A DNA stretch of 58,704 bases from CAYVUI01 sp964454745 (GCA_964454745.1 CAYVUI010000008.1:1-58704); one strand, 5' to 3'. Counted from the stretch's first letter, positions 8,911 through 17,672 are shown. Program-made: numbers and translations. The notes: generated by a model from the sequence alone, not told the origin.

Positions 8911-10467
8911 ATGGCTACGGAAAAAGTGACAATTTTTGATACTACCCTTCGTGACGGCGAGCAGGCCCCTGGTGCCAGTATGAGCATCTCGGAGAAGCTT
9001 GAGGTTGCCCGCCAGCTCGAGAAAATGAAAGTCGATGTCATCGAGGCCGGTTTTCCTGTGTCGAGCCCTGCGCAGTTTGAGGCGACCCGCCTTGTCGCAG
9101 AGGAATTGAGCGGCCCTGTCATCTGCGGGCTTGCACGGGCACATGAGAAGGATATCTCCGCGGCGGGCGAGGCCCTGGCCCCGGCGAAAAAGCGGCGAAT
9201 CCATACTTTTATCGCGACCAGCCCGATTCACATGGAGTTCAAACTCAAGAAAAAGCCCGACCAGGTGCTGGAAATGGCCGTAAAAGCGGTCAAAGCAGCT
9301 CGGGAATTCACCGACGATGTGGAATTTTCGCCTGAAGACGCGTGCCGAAGTGAGATCGAGTTTTTGTATGAGATTCTCGGCGCGGTCATCGAGGCCGGAG
9401 CAACGACGTTAAATATCCCGGATACCGTGGGTTACGTTCTCCCTTACGAGTACGGCCAGATCATCGCGCGGCTCAGTGAGAACGTGCCGGGCATCGAGAA
9501 GGCGGTGCTGAGCACGCACTGCCACAACGACCTTGGGATGGCGTCTGCCAATTCGCTGGCCGGCGTTCGCAACGGTGCGCGGCAGGTCGAGTGCACCGTA
9601 AACGGCATCGGGGAACGGGCCGGCAACGCGGCGATGGAAGAAATCGTCATGGCAATCCAGACCCGGCAGGACTTCTTTGAGCACGTGACGACCAATATTG
9701 TGACCACCGAGATCGCCCGGGCCAGCCGGCTGGTCTCGCAGCTGACCGGCTTTGTGGTTCAGCCCAACAAGGCGATTGTCGGTGCCAACGCATTTGCGCA
9801 CGAGTCCGGCATCCACGTGGACGGAATCCTCAAAAAACGCGAGACTTACGAGATCATGACGCCTGAGATGATCGGTTTGACCGGTTCGCGGATGGTGCTC
9901 GGCCGGCACAGCGGGCGTGCGGGTTTTGTGGACCGCTGCAAGTCGCTTGGCTTTACCCTCAGCGACGAGGAGATCAGCAAGGCCTACCAGCGTTTCCTCG
10001 AGATCGCCGATAAGAAAAAGGAAATCTTCGATGAAGACATCGCCGCGATTATCAGCGACGAGGTCCGCGTCGTCGAGCATGTATATGACCTGAAATACCT
10101 GCATGTGGCCAGCGGGACCGGTACTTTGCCGACCGCGAGCGTACGCATTGAGACCAAGGGCGGCACCACCCAGGCGGCGGCCTGCGGAGACGGACCCGTC
10201 GATGCGGCCTATCAGGCGATCCGCGAGGCCACGGGCCAGAGCCCGCACCTGGAGAACTACTCGATCCGCGCGATCACCGGAGGAAAAGAGGCCCTCGGCG
10301 AGGCAACCGTCCGCATCCGCAACGACAAGGGCCGGGCCTTCATGGGCCGCGGCGTCTCGACGGATATCATCGAGGCCAGTGCCAAGGCCTACGTGGACGC
10401 GATTAACCGGATGCTGGCGGCACCCGGCACGGAACCGGAGAAAACCGAAGCAAAAGGCGACGTATAG
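8911..10467 (+). CDS. leuA: 2-isopropylmalate synthase
   Basis: A 518-aa cytosolic enzyme condensing acetyl-CoA with 2-oxoisovalerate, the first committed step of leucine synthesis. The N-terminal HMGL-like TIM barrel begins IFDTTLRDGEQAPG, and metal-binding STHCHNDLGMA and GERAGNAA motifs follow. The segment AFAHESGIHVDGILK is typical of the long bacterial form. Residues from about 390 form the C-terminal LeuA dimer domain, where leucine feedback normally acts. GGAG lies 9 bases before the ATG. It is first in leuA-C-(insert)-D-B. Confidence 0.97.
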   Translation: MATEKVTIFDTTLRDGEQAPGASMSISEKLEVARQLEKMKVDVIEAGFPVSSPAQFEATRLVAEELSGPVICGLARAHEKDISAAGEALAPAKKRRIHTFIATSPIHMEFKLKKKPDQVLEMAVKAVKAAREFTDDVEFSPEDACRSEIEFLYEILGAVIEAGATTLNIPDTVGYVLPYEYGQIIARLSENVPGIEKAVLSTHCHNDLGMASANSLAGVRNGARQVECTVNGIGERAGNAAMEEIVMAIQTRQDFFEHVTTNIVTTEIARASRLVSQLTGFVVQPNKAIVGANAFAHESGIHVDGILKKRETYEIMTPEMIGLTGSRMVLGRHSGRAGFVDRCKSLGFTLSDEEISKAYQRFLEIADKKKEIFDEDIAAIISDEVRVVEHVYDLKYLHVASGTGTLPTASVRIETKGGTTQAAACGDGPVDAAYQAIREATGQSPHLENYSIRAITGGKEALGEATVRIRNDKGRAFMGRGVSTDIIEASAKAYVDAINRMLAAPGTEPEKTEAKGDV

Positions 10468-10518
10468 CAGAAACGAAAACCCGAAATTTTTGACAGGAAG
10501 AGACACGGAGAATTTGTC

Positions 10519-11781
10519 ATGGCAATGACGATCACGGAAAAAATATTCGCAAAGGCCTGCGGCCAGAAGGCGGTGCGGGCCGGCGATATCGTAAACGCAA
10601 ATATCGACGTCATCATGTGTCACGATGTGACGACACCGCCGGCGATCAGCATGCTGAAGGACAACGGCATCGACCGGGTATTCGACCCGGACCGGATCGT
10701 GGTGACGCCGGACCATTTTCAGCCGGCCAAGGATATCAAGAGCGCCCAGCTCCACAAGCGGCTTGACACCTGGTGCAAGGAAAAGGGAATCAGGAACTAT
10801 TACAAGCTCGGCAAGGCCGGCGTGTGCCATGCGCTGCTGCCCGAACAGGGGCACATTCGGCCCGGCGAGGTTATCGTCGGCGGGGATTCCCACACGTGCA
10901 CCTACGGCGCGTTCGGGGCGTTTAGCACCGGGATCGGCTCGACCGACCTGGCCGCGGCCATCGCGACCGGCGAGCTGTGGTTCAAGGTGCCTGCGTCCAT
11001 TAAGTTCGTACTCAAGGGCAAACTCGGGCCCGGGGTGTACAGCAAGGATATCATCCTCGCAGTCATCGCCGCGATCGGCACCGACGGCGCACTCTACAAG
11101 GCCATGGAATTTGTCGGCGATACGCTTGACGATATGACCATGGAATCGCGAATGACCATTACGAACATGGCCATCGAGGCCGGCGGCAAAAGCGGCATCA
11201 TCGCCGTGGATAACGTTACACGCGAATACCTAAACGACCGGCTCAAGAACGCCGCCGAGTACGAGGCCTTTGCCTCCGACGCGGACGCCGAGTACGATAC
11301 CGTCATGGAACTCGAATGCGACAAGCTCGAACCCATGGTCGCCAAACCGCACCTGCCCAGCAACGGCAGCCCGATCAGCGAATGTGCCGGGCTCGAAATG
11401 GACCAGGCGTACATCGGAAGCTGCACGAACGGACGGATCGAGGACATGCGGCTGGCCGCGAAGATCCTCAAGGGCAAAGAGGTCGCGATCCGCACGATTG
11501 TGGTGCCCGCGACGCCGGAGATCTGGAAGCAGTGCCTCGACGAAGGCCTGGCCGAAATCTTCTACGACGCCGGCTGCGTGGTCAGCGCTCCGACCTGCGG
11601 GGCGTGCCTCGGCGGGTTCATGGGCATCCTTGCAGAAGGTGAAAAGTGCGTCAGCACGACGAACCGTAATTTTGTCGGCCGGATGGGGCACCCGGAAAGC
11701 GAGGTCTACCTCGCCAGCCCGGTCACGGCGGCTGCGAGCGCGGTGGAAGGCAAATTAACCGACCCGAGAAAATACTTGTAA
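10519..11781 (+). CDS. leuC: 3-isopropylmalate dehydratase, large subunit
   Basis: A 420-aa aconitase-family subunit that carries the 4Fe-4S cluster and, with LeuD, converts 2- to 3-isopropylmalate. Seen in the sequence are VGGDSHTCTYGAFGAFSTGIG, the cluster motifs GSCTNGR and CGACLGG, and a C-terminal VYLASPVTAAASAVEGKLTD region. The length matches the shorter LeuC/HacA-type form. GGAG lies 8 bases before the start, 51 bp after leuA. Its small-subunit partner is displaced by about 590 bp because a GxxExxY gene cassette lies between them. Confidence 0.95.
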   Translation: MAMTITEKIFAKACGQKAVRAGDIVNANIDVIMCHDVTTPPAISMLKDNGIDRVFDPDRIVVTPDHFQPAKDIKSAQLHKRLDTWCKEKGIRNYYKLGKAGVCHALLPEQGHIRPGEVIVGGDSHTCTYGAFGAFSTGIGSTDLAAAIATGELWFKVPASIKFVLKGKLGPGVYSKDIILAVIAAIGTDGALYKAMEFVGDTLDDMTMESRMTITNMAIEAGGKSGIIAVDNVTREYLNDRLKNAAEYEAFASDADAEYDTVMELECDKLEPMVAKPHLPSNGSPISECAGLEMDQAYIGSCTNGRIEDMRLAAKILKGKEVAIRTIVVPATPEIWKQCLDEGLAEIFYDAGCVVSAPTCGACLGGFMGILAEGEKCVSTTNRNFVGRMGHPESEVYLASPVTAAASAVEGKLTDPRKYL

Positions 11782-11811
11782 TAACAAACGCAGATATTGT
11801 TTAAATAATTG

Positions 11812-11845
11812 AGCCACAGATTACACAGATTGACACAGATTATTT
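11812..11845 (+). repeat. Left inverted repeat of GxxExxY cassette
   Basis: Begins AGCCACAGATTACACAGATT and contains three CACAGATT units. Its inverted counterpart lies at 12312-12347. Confidence 0.75.
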
Positions 11846-11851
11846 ACTAAA

Positions 11852-12232
11852 ATGAACAATGAAGTGAAATATCCTCATAAGGAACTGACAGGCAGGATTA
11901 TTGGTGCCGCCATGGAGGTGCACAATCATCCGGGCTGCGGTTTTCTTGAGAATGTGTATCATGAAGCCATGAAGATAGAACTGGAGATGAACGGAATTAA
12001 TTATCAATCTCAAAGCCCTGTCACTGTTTCTTACAAGGGTGTTCCATTGAAGGAATATGTTCTGGATCTGGTTGTGAATAACCTGGTGGTTGTGGAATTG
12101 AAGGCTGCTAATTTTATAGAAGAAATATTTGAGGTACAATTGCTCAATTATCTCAAGGCAACCGGCTATAAAATTGGACTGCTACTTAATTTTGGCGCAA
12201 CATCTTTGCAATATAAAAGATTGATTTATTAA
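11852..12232 (+). CDS. GxxExxY family protein
   Basis: A 126-aa protein of the GxxExxY family (PDDEXK_3-like, PF13366). The name-giving motif appears as GFLENVYHEAM near residues 30-40. The nuclease-like core shows LDLVVNNLVVVELKA, matching the D...ExK pattern of the PD-(D/E)XK fold, and the ending QLLNYLKATGYKIGLLLNFG is typical. Its cellular role is not established. It sits between leuC and leuD, is strikingly AT-rich compared with both, and is bracketed by inverted ATCTGTG-type repeats, so it appears to be an inserted cassette. It is read in the operon direction and may be co-transcribed. No strong ribosome site is visible. Confidence 0.9.
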   Translation: MNNEVKYPHKELTGRIIGAAMEVHNHPGCGFLENVYHEAMKIELEMNGINYQSQSPVTVSYKGVPLKEYVLDLVVNNLVVVELKAANFIEEIFEVQLLNYLKATGYKIGLLLNFGATSLQYKRLIY

Positions 12233-12311
12233 ATCTGTGAACAAACAAAAATGAAAAAGGTTAAACATTCAAGAGTTGCAGTAAAAAGATAACCAGCAGA
12301 ATTATTAAAAT

Positions 12312-12347
12312 AAAAAAAATCTGTGAAAATCTGTGAAATCTGTGGCT
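12312..12347 (-). repeat. Right inverted repeat of GxxExxY cassette
   Basis: The reverse complement reads AGCCACAGATTTCACAGATT and so on, matching the left repeat at 11812 with a few mismatches. Three ATCTGTG units lie about 10-11 bp apart. Confidence 0.75.
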
Positions 12348-12372
12348 AATATAAATAAGGAAGCATATAAAA

Positions 12373-12861
12373 ATGGCAAAAACACACGTATATAAACGAG
12401 ACCACGTCAATACCGACGAGATCATCCCCGCCCGGTATCTCAATACCGATGACACCGCGGAACTCGCCGCACACTGCATGGAAGATCTCGACGTCGAATT
12501 CGTCAAAAAATCCGCCCCCGGCGACGTCATCGTCTGCGGCGACGATTTCGGCTGCGGTTCCAGCCGCGAGCACGCCGTATGGGCCCTCCAGGGCGCCAGG
12601 GTCGGTGCCGTCATCGCCCAGACGTTCGCACGCATCTTCTACCGCAACTGCATCAACTGCGGGTTCTACCCGATCGAGCTCGACGGCGCACTGGAGAAAA
12701 TCGCCGACGGCGACGAGATTGACATCGACTACGAAAACGGCGTGATCCAGAATAAAACACAAGGCAAAGAGATCGCCTTCAAACCGCTGCCCGATTTCGC
12801 ACTCGAGATCGTGCGCGACGGCGGACTCCTCAAACACATAAAAAAGAAGATCGCAGGATGA
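12373..12861 (+). CDS. leuD: 3-isopropylmalate dehydratase, small subunit
   Basis: A 162-aa partner of LeuC forming the swivel domain of isopropylmalate isomerase. It begins with VYKRDHVNTDEIIPARYL and carries DDFGCGSSREHAVWAL and AQTFARIFYRNCINCG, all hallmarks of the short LeuD form. A weak GGAAG lies about 10 bases upstream. The inserted cassette ends 25 bp before this start, so translation probably depends on this local site. leuB follows 60 bp downstream. Confidence 0.95.
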   Translation: MAKTHVYKRDHVNTDEIIPARYLNTDDTAELAAHCMEDLDVEFVKKSAPGDVIVCGDDFGCGSSREHAVWALQGARVGAVIAQTFARIFYRNCINCGFYPIELDGALEKIADGDEIDIDYENGVIQNKTQGKEIAFKPLPDFALEIVRDGGLLKHIKKKIAG

Positions 12862-12921
12862 GATCCTAACCCAAAAGGCGTAAGGCAACGCAAAAAACAA
12901 TTGCAGGAAAGGAAAGATTCG

Positions 12922-14010
12922 ATGGGAAAAAGTTATAACATCGCGGTCATCCCCGGCGACGGGACCGGCCCGGAAGTCACCGCAGAAGCAGTCAAGGTCA
13001 TGCACGCAGCCGCCGGAAAATTCGGTTTCAAGGTCAATACGACCGAGTACGATTTCGGCGGAGAACGATACAAGAAAACCGGCGAGACGCTGCCCGACAG
13101 CGCGATCGACGAGCTGGCGAAGTACGACTCGATCCTGCTGGGCGCGATCGGCCACCCGGACGTTGCGCCGGGCATCCTGGAAAAGGGCATCCTGCTCAAG
13201 GCCCGTTTCGCGCTGGACCAGTACATTAACCTGCGACCGGTCAAGCTGTACCCCGGCGTGCCATGCCCGCTCAAGGACAAAGGCCCCGAGGACATCAACT
13301 ACGTGGTCGTGCGTGAGAACACCGGCGACCTGTACACCGGCACCGGCGGGTTCACCATGAAGGGCACCCCTCACGAAGTGGCCGTCCAGTCGGCTGTGTA
13401 CAACCGCCACCAGGTGGACCGCTGCCTGAAGTACGCCTTCGACTACGCCAAAAAGCACGGCAAGAAGTCCCGCGGCGTCGGCAAAGAGAACACCCTGGCC
13501 CTGTGCGGCAAGACCAACGTACTGACCTACGTGTACGACCTGTGGGAACGCGCATTCAACGAAATGGGCGACAAGGAATACGCCGACATCCGCCGCGACT
13601 ACTACCACGTGGACGCCACCTGCATGTGGATGGTCAAGAACCCCGAATGGTTCGACGTGATCGTCACCGGCAACATGTTCGGCGACATCATCACTGACCT
13701 TGGCGCGATCACGCAGGGCGGCATGGGCATCGCTGCCGGCGGGAACATCAACCCCGAGGGCGTGAGCATGTTCGAGCCCATCGGCGGCTCGGCACCCAAG
13801 TACACCGGCCAGGGCGTAATCAACCCGCTCGCTGCCGTCTGCTCGATGCAGATGATGCTCGAAACCCTCGGCGAAGACAAAGCCGCGGAAGAGATCGAAG
13901 CGGCCGTCAAGTTCGTCACCGGCGAAAAGCTCGAGAGCATGGCCGCCGGCCGAATGGGCTACAACACCAGCCAGGTAGGCGACCTCGTAGCCGAAAAACT
14001 CGTCGGCTAA
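12922..14010 (+). CDS. leuB: 3-isopropylmalate dehydrogenase
   Basis: A 362-aa NAD-dependent beta-decarboxylating dehydrogenase that makes 2-oxoisocaproate from 3-isopropylmalate. It begins IAVIPGDGTGPEVTAEAVKV. It has REN-TGDLYTG substrate-loop residues, KTNVL, and the metal/NAD region VTGNMFGDIITDLGA followed by EPIGGSAPKYTGQGV. The start at 12922 follows an AGGAAAGG ribosome site; a TTG seven codons upstream is less likely. Related tartrate or homoisocitrate dehydrogenases are possible on sequence alone, but the leuACD context settles the call. It is last in the operon, with a terminator at 14086. Confidence 0.93.
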   Translation: MGKSYNIAVIPGDGTGPEVTAEAVKVMHAAAGKFGFKVNTTEYDFGGERYKKTGETLPDSAIDELAKYDSILLGAIGHPDVAPGILEKGILLKARFALDQYINLRPVKLYPGVPCPLKDKGPEDINYVVVRENTGDLYTGTGGFTMKGTPHEVAVQSAVYNRHQVDRCLKYAFDYAKKHGKKSRGVGKENTLALCGKTNVLTYVYDLWERAFNEMGDKEYADIRRDYYHVDATCMWMVKNPEWFDVIVTGNMFGDIITDLGAITQGGMGIAAGGNINPEGVSMFEPIGGSAPKYTGQGVINPLAAVCSMQMMLETLGEDKAAEEIEAAVKFVTGEKLESMAAGRMGYNTSQVGDLVAEKLVG

Positions 14011-14019
14011 TTATCCGGC

Positions 14020-14050
14020 ATGGGTAAAATGAAAAGAGTATTTTACCCAT
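14020..14050. repeat. Perfect 11-bp stem hairpin after leuB
   Basis: ATGGGTAAAAT and ATTTTACCCAT flank a 9-base loop, starting 9 bp after the leuB stop. It is AT-rich and no T-tract follows, so it may be an mRNA 3' stabiliser or a protein site rather than a terminator. Confidence 0.6.
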
Positions 14051-14085
14051 CCTACGGCGAGATTATACATAAGGCAACAATTCAA

Positions 14086-14118
14086 AGCCGTCCGGATTCA
14101 ACCCCGAACGGCTTTTTT
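14086..14118 (+). terminator. Intrinsic terminator of the leu operon
   Basis: AGCCGTCCGG pairs with CCCGAACGGCT (one mismatch) and runs into TTTTTT. It lies 76 bp after leuB. Confidence 0.85.
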
Positions 14119-14208
14119 CTTGCCCTGGCCGGGATGCAACGGGTATAATTCCACTCTCGAATCAATTAACCTGACAAAATAACGGTGGTGAACGGACATG
14201 AAAAGCAT

Positions 14209-14222
14209 TTTGACATGTCAAA
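14209..14222. promoter_or_regulatory. Perfect 14-bp palindrome upstream of MFS gene
   Basis: TTTGACATGTCAAA is fully self-complementary and lies 46 bp before the transporter start. It is a possible operator; no regulator is assigned. Confidence 0.4.
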
Positions 14223-14227
14223 CTGAG

Positions 14228-14250
14228 AAAAAAGGTACCTGACCCCTTTA
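14228..14250 (-). repeat. GGGGTCAGGTACCTTTT repeat core, copy 3
   Basis: On the minus strand this reads AAAGGGGTCAGGTACCTTTT, the core of the units at 2592 and 2701. As at the GxGYxYP gene, the unit ends just before the AGGAGG ribosome site of the next gene and in the same orientation relative to it. Confidence 0.8.
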
Positions 14251-14268
14251 TTTATAGGAGGCTGGCGA

Positions 14269-15585
14269 TTGCTTAAAAAAGTCGAACACAGAAGTCCGTG
14301 GACGTTTGTCCCTACGCTTGCGTTTATCCTTGGCCTGGGCATTGCCGTTGTGCAGCTTGTTTACAGGCTTATTTACAAGTCGATGGGGATCTCCAACGAG
14401 GCCATCGGGGTGCTGACGCTGCTGGGGCTTCCGATCGCGTTTAACGTAGTGATCGCTCCTTTCGTGGACTCGGTGAGCACCAAGCGGAAATGGCTGATCC
14501 TTACGCAGTACGCCGTGATTCTCTGCCTTGGGCTGCTGGCTGTCTCCATGATCCTGGATGATTACGTCTTCCCGATTTCGGTAGGCCTGCTTTCGCTGCT
14601 GTCGCTGTTGATCGGGGTTTTCGCGGTTCCGCAGGGCGGTTTTTACGTGGACGCTTTGACCAAGAAAGAGCAGGGCTTTTTTGTAGGCATCAATACGGCC
14701 TCGATTCGCCTGGGACTCATTATTGTCACGGGTTTTCTTGTGATGGTCAGCGGCAAGTTCGGCGAGCAAACCGGAAAGATGGAATACGGCTGGGCGATGT
14801 TCTTCGGGCTGTGCACCGTGGTGACTTTGATGATAACGCTCTGGCATCAGTTTGTACTGCCGTACCCGCCAAAAGTCGTGGAATCGGAGAAGCCCAAATA
14901 CTTCGTGGTCTTCCAGGAATTTTTCGCACAGAAACAGGTCCTGGTTTTCGTCGTTTTTATCCTGATCTACCGGCTCGGTGAAGGGCTGCTGGCTACAATG
15001 GCGGAGCCTTTCCTTCTCGATGGGTTCGATGAGGGCGGAATGGGCATGCGTGTGTCCGACGTGGCATTTATGCGGGGCACTCTTGGGATGGTATCGTCGA
15101 TCGTCGGGGGGCTGATTGCCGGGTTCTTTTTGAAGAGCAAACACTACAAGGGGATGATCCTGGTTCTCGCGGCCTGCATGACCGGGCCGAATATCTTTTA
15201 TGTCTGGCTGGCACACTATCAGCCCACAGAAGTTACGCAGCTCGATTTCTCTTTCCTGCCGGGCCTGTTCGGATCGGACGCGCAGTGGATTTATGCCCTG
15301 AACCTCAAGGCGCAGCTTACCATCATTGCGGAACAATTCGGATACGGCATGGGATACGCGGCGTTTCTGTTCGTAGTGTTTCGGATCGCCAGCGAGAGTA
15401 AGTACCGGGCAACGACGATTTCAATTGCGATGGCGATTCAAAATGTCGGCTGGACGCTTTCGGGGGTGGTCAGCGGATTTATCCAGGCCCGCTTCGGATA
15501 TACCTGGCTGTTTATCCTGAGTATCATCCTCTCGGTACCGGGCTTTTTGCTGCTGATGCACATCGTCAAAAACAGGGAGCTGTAA
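14269..15585 (+). CDS. MFS transporter (AmpG-like)
   Basis: A 438-aa inner-membrane transporter of the major facilitator superfamily with about 12 hydrophobic helices. The early segment RLIYKSMGISNEAIGVLTLL and the loop FVDSVSTKRKWL resemble the AmpG/RhtX-like branch. The substrate is unknown. The TTG start at 14269 is supported by AGGAGG 7 bases upstream. Immediately 5' lie a copy of the GGTACC dispersed repeat and a perfect 14-bp palindrome. It converges with the NahK-like kinase gene (20 bp between stops), and only a weak dyad is seen between them. Confidence 0.85.
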   Translation: MLKKVEHRSPWTFVPTLAFILGLGIAVVQLVYRLIYKSMGISNEAIGVLTLLGLPIAFNVVIAPFVDSVSTKRKWLILTQYAVILCLGLLAVSMILDDYVFPISVGLLSLLSLLIGVFAVPQGGFYVDALTKKEQGFFVGINTASIRLGLIIVTGFLVMVSGKFGEQTGKMEYGWAMFFGLCTVVTLMITLWHQFVLPYPPKVVESEKPKYFVVFQEFFAQKQVLVFVVFILIYRLGEGLLATMAEPFLLDGFDEGGMGMRVSDVAFMRGTLGMVSSIVGGLIAGFFLKSKHYKGMILVLAACMTGPNIFYVWLAHYQPTEVTQLDFSFLPGLFGSDAQWIYALNLKAQLTIIAEQFGYGMGYAAFLFVVFRIASESKYRATTISIAMAIQNVGWTLSGVVSGFIQARFGYTWLFILSIILSVPGFLLLMHIVKNREL

Positions 15586-15605
15586 GCGCAGGGGTTTTCG
15601 CTTTT

Positions 15606-16733
15606 TCACCCGAGGTCTTTCCAGGCTTGCTCGGTCAGTTCGTTCATTTTGTCTTCCTGTTCGAGGATAGACTCGACGAGTTTCCTCTGCGTTCGTGTCC
15701 GGTCCAGGTTGTGGCCCGGGCGGTGCACCTTATAGTACACGTCGCCCTCCAGGAAATCGGTCAGGAAACGGATCATCTGCTCGAAAGTGATCAGTTTTCC
15801 GGAAAAGCCAAGCAGCGGTTTTTCGACGTCGTTTAGAAGAGCTGCGGACTGACCTGCATACCCGCGAACGATCTCACGGAAGAGGCTGATATCGACGTGA
15901 ATTTTCGTAAGATCGCGTTCGTCCTCTGCAGCGCGGCAAGTGGCGGTGCGGATCATATCTCCGAAGTCATAGAGCGACAGGCCCGGCATGACGGTATCCA
16001 GGTCGAGCACGCAGATGCCATTTTGTGTCTGCGTATCAAAGAGGACGTTGTTGATTTTTGTATCGTTGTGCGTCACCCGCTCAGGGATTTCGCCCTGCTC
16101 TGCAAGTTTTACGAGCATATCACAGATGCCGGAATGGTCCAGGACGAACTGAATTTCGTTTTTTGCCTCGTCAGCACGGTTGCGTGGATCTTCGCCAAGA
16201 ACGCGCAAAAACCGCTCAAAACGCATGGGCGTATTATGAAAATTGGGAATCGTCTCAGAAAGCTTCGGCTCAGGCAGATCGGCCAGGGCGTTTTGAAATT
16301 GGCCAAATGCCCGGGCCGCCTCGCAGGCCTGTTCCGGCGAGGTCAAAAAGTCATACGATTGCGTGTTTTCGATAAACAGGTACATTCGCCAGTACTTTCC
16401 ATCCGCATCGCGGAAATACCCTTCGCCGTCATGGGTCAAGATGACGGTTAAAACCCGGCGGTCGATCTCCTGCGAACCGGCCTGGGTTAACTTGTCCCGG
16501 ATGTGGCTCGTAACGCGAATGATGTTGTTCATCAGCGAGGGAGGGTCTTTGAAAATCGTCTCGTTGATCCGCTGGAGAATGTAACGGCGGGTTTGGCCGC
16601 TGTCCTCCAGGGTGATCCGGAACGTATCGTTGACATGTCCGGAACCGTAAAGCTGTGCATCGACGAGGCAGCCGCTGATTTGAAACCGACCGGCAATCGA
16701 AGCGATATCATACTGGGGGGTATTGTGTTTCAA
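15606..16733 (-). CDS. NahK-like sugar 1-kinase (APH fold)
   Basis: A 375-aa kinase of the aminoglycoside-phosphotransferase fold. The catalytic loop VTHNDTKINNVLFD (HND at 222-224) and the metal motif VLDLDTVMPG (near 242-251) match N-acetylhexosamine 1-kinases rather than drug kinases. The likely role is anomeric phosphorylation of a salvaged hexosamine or related sugar. The TTG start at 16733 has AAGGAAA 5 bases upstream. It lies 12 bp after the nucleotidyltransferase gene, so the two are almost certainly co-transcribed and would make sugar-1-P and then NDP-sugar. The exact sugar is not shown. Confidence 0.82.
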   Translation of the reverse strand: MKHNTPQYDIASIAGRFQISGCLVDAQLYGSGHVNDTFRITLEDSGQTRRYILQRINETIFKDPPSLMNNIIRVTSHIRDKLTQAGSQEIDRRVLTVILTHDGEGYFRDADGKYWRMYLFIENTQSYDFLTSPEQACEAARAFGQFQNALADLPEPKLSETIPNFHNTPMRFERFLRVLGEDPRNRADEAKNEIQFVLDHSGICDMLVKLAEQGEIPERVTHNDTKINNVLFDTQTQNGICVLDLDTVMPGLSLYDFGDMIRTATCRAAEDERDLTKIHVDISLFREIVRGYAGQSAALLNDVEKPLLGFSGKLITFEQMIRFLTDFLEGDVYYKVHRPGHNLDRTRTQRKLVESILEQEDKMNELTEQAWKDLG

Positions 16734-16745
16734 TTTTTCCTTTCC

Positions 16746-17672
16746 TCAGGGCCGCCAAAGGTTCTCGGGATAAACGCCCTGCTCAATGAGCCTGCGAACA
16801 CAGGACTGGGCAATCGCTTTGTCCTGGCGGTAGGTCACCCCGAACCAGTTGTCATGTGTTTTGAGAATCCGGACATCCTTTTGGCCGTTTTGCACCAACG
16901 TATCGACGACGGCAGGGATATAGAATTCGCTTTTTTCTTCCCGGCCGTGGGCCTGGAGATACTCGGAAAACTGCTGCTGGAGATGGTCAAAAATGTCCGG
17001 GCAAAAGCCCCACAGGTTCATGGAAACGATCTCGTCACCGGTGAGCCGATGTTCACTGCCGCGGGCGTCGACAAACACCGCGCCGTCGCCGTCTTTTCGG
17101 ATCTGGGTACGCTCGGTCACATTTGTCATAAACATCTCGGGGCAATGCTGACAGACCCCCCTCGCGACACTGCCGTATTCGGAGAGCGTGTTCCTAAGGA
17201 TATAGCCCACCATGGAATACTCCCGGCCGTTTGGATCCGCGCCCCCATTGAGCCAGTCGGCCATCACCTGGTAAGCATAGGTGCCGTAATAATCATCGGC
17301 GTTGATGACCGCGAAGGGTTCGTCGATGACGTCTTTGGCAACGAGGATCGCATGGCCGGTCCCCCAGGGTTTCTGGCGGGATTCGGGCAGCAAAAAGCCA
17401 TCGAGGCATGCGTCCAGCTCCTGGTAGGCATAGGCAGTTTCAACGAGGCCCTCGAGCTTGTTGCCGATTTTTTCGCGAAAGGCGTCCTCGAAGAAGCGGC
17501 GGATAACGAAGACGATTTTTTGAAAGCCGGCGCGAACCGCGTCATACATCGAATAATCAATGATGATTTCGCCGTTGGGGCCGACGGGATCAATTTGTTT
17601 CAGCCCCCCGTATCGGCTGCCCATCCCGGCGGCGATAATCAATAAGGTTGGTTTTGCATGGTTCGGGCTCAA
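16746..17672 (-). CDS. Sugar nucleotidyltransferase
   Basis: A 308-aa NTP-transferase of the GT-A fold that would couple a sugar-1-phosphate to a nucleotide. The N-terminal LLIIAAGMGSRYGGLKQIDPVG holds the nucleotide-binding G-x-G-S-R loop. NADDYYG is the metal-binding acidic motif, and WGTGHA sits between them. The start appears to be TTG at 17672 with only a weak GAG upstream. The next gene downstream encodes the NahK-like kinase 12 bp away, so this probably completes activation of a salvaged sugar. The nucleotide and sugar specificity are unknown. Confidence 0.85.
   Translation of the reverse strand: MSPNHAKPTLLIIAAGMGSRYGGLKQIDPVGPNGEIIIDYSMYDAVRAGFQKIVFVIRRFFEDAFREKIGNKLEGLVETAYAYQELDACLDGFLLPESRQKPWGTGHAILVAKDVIDEPFAVINADDYYGTYAYQVMADWLNGGADPNGREYSMVGYILRNTLSEYGSVARGVCQHCPEMFMTNVTERTQIRKDGDGAVFVDARGSEHRLTGDEIVSMNLWGFCPDIFDHLQQQFSEYLQAHGREEKSEFYIPAVVDTLVQNGQKDVRILKTHDNWFGVTYRQDKAIAQSCVRRLIEQGVYPENLWRP

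Noticed and set aside
9409..10893. 494-codon open frame antisense to leuA/leuC
   Set aside because: Overlaps two certain genes on the other strand, and its translation has no recognisable motif.
12346..13608. 420-codon open frame antisense to leuD/leuB
   Set aside because: Shadow of the two enzyme genes; hydrophobic Val/Ala-rich composition from the antisense of GAC/GCC codons.
14269..15585. AmpG as a firm gene name for the MFS transporter
   Set aside because: The resemblance is general, and no muropeptide recycling genes are nearby.
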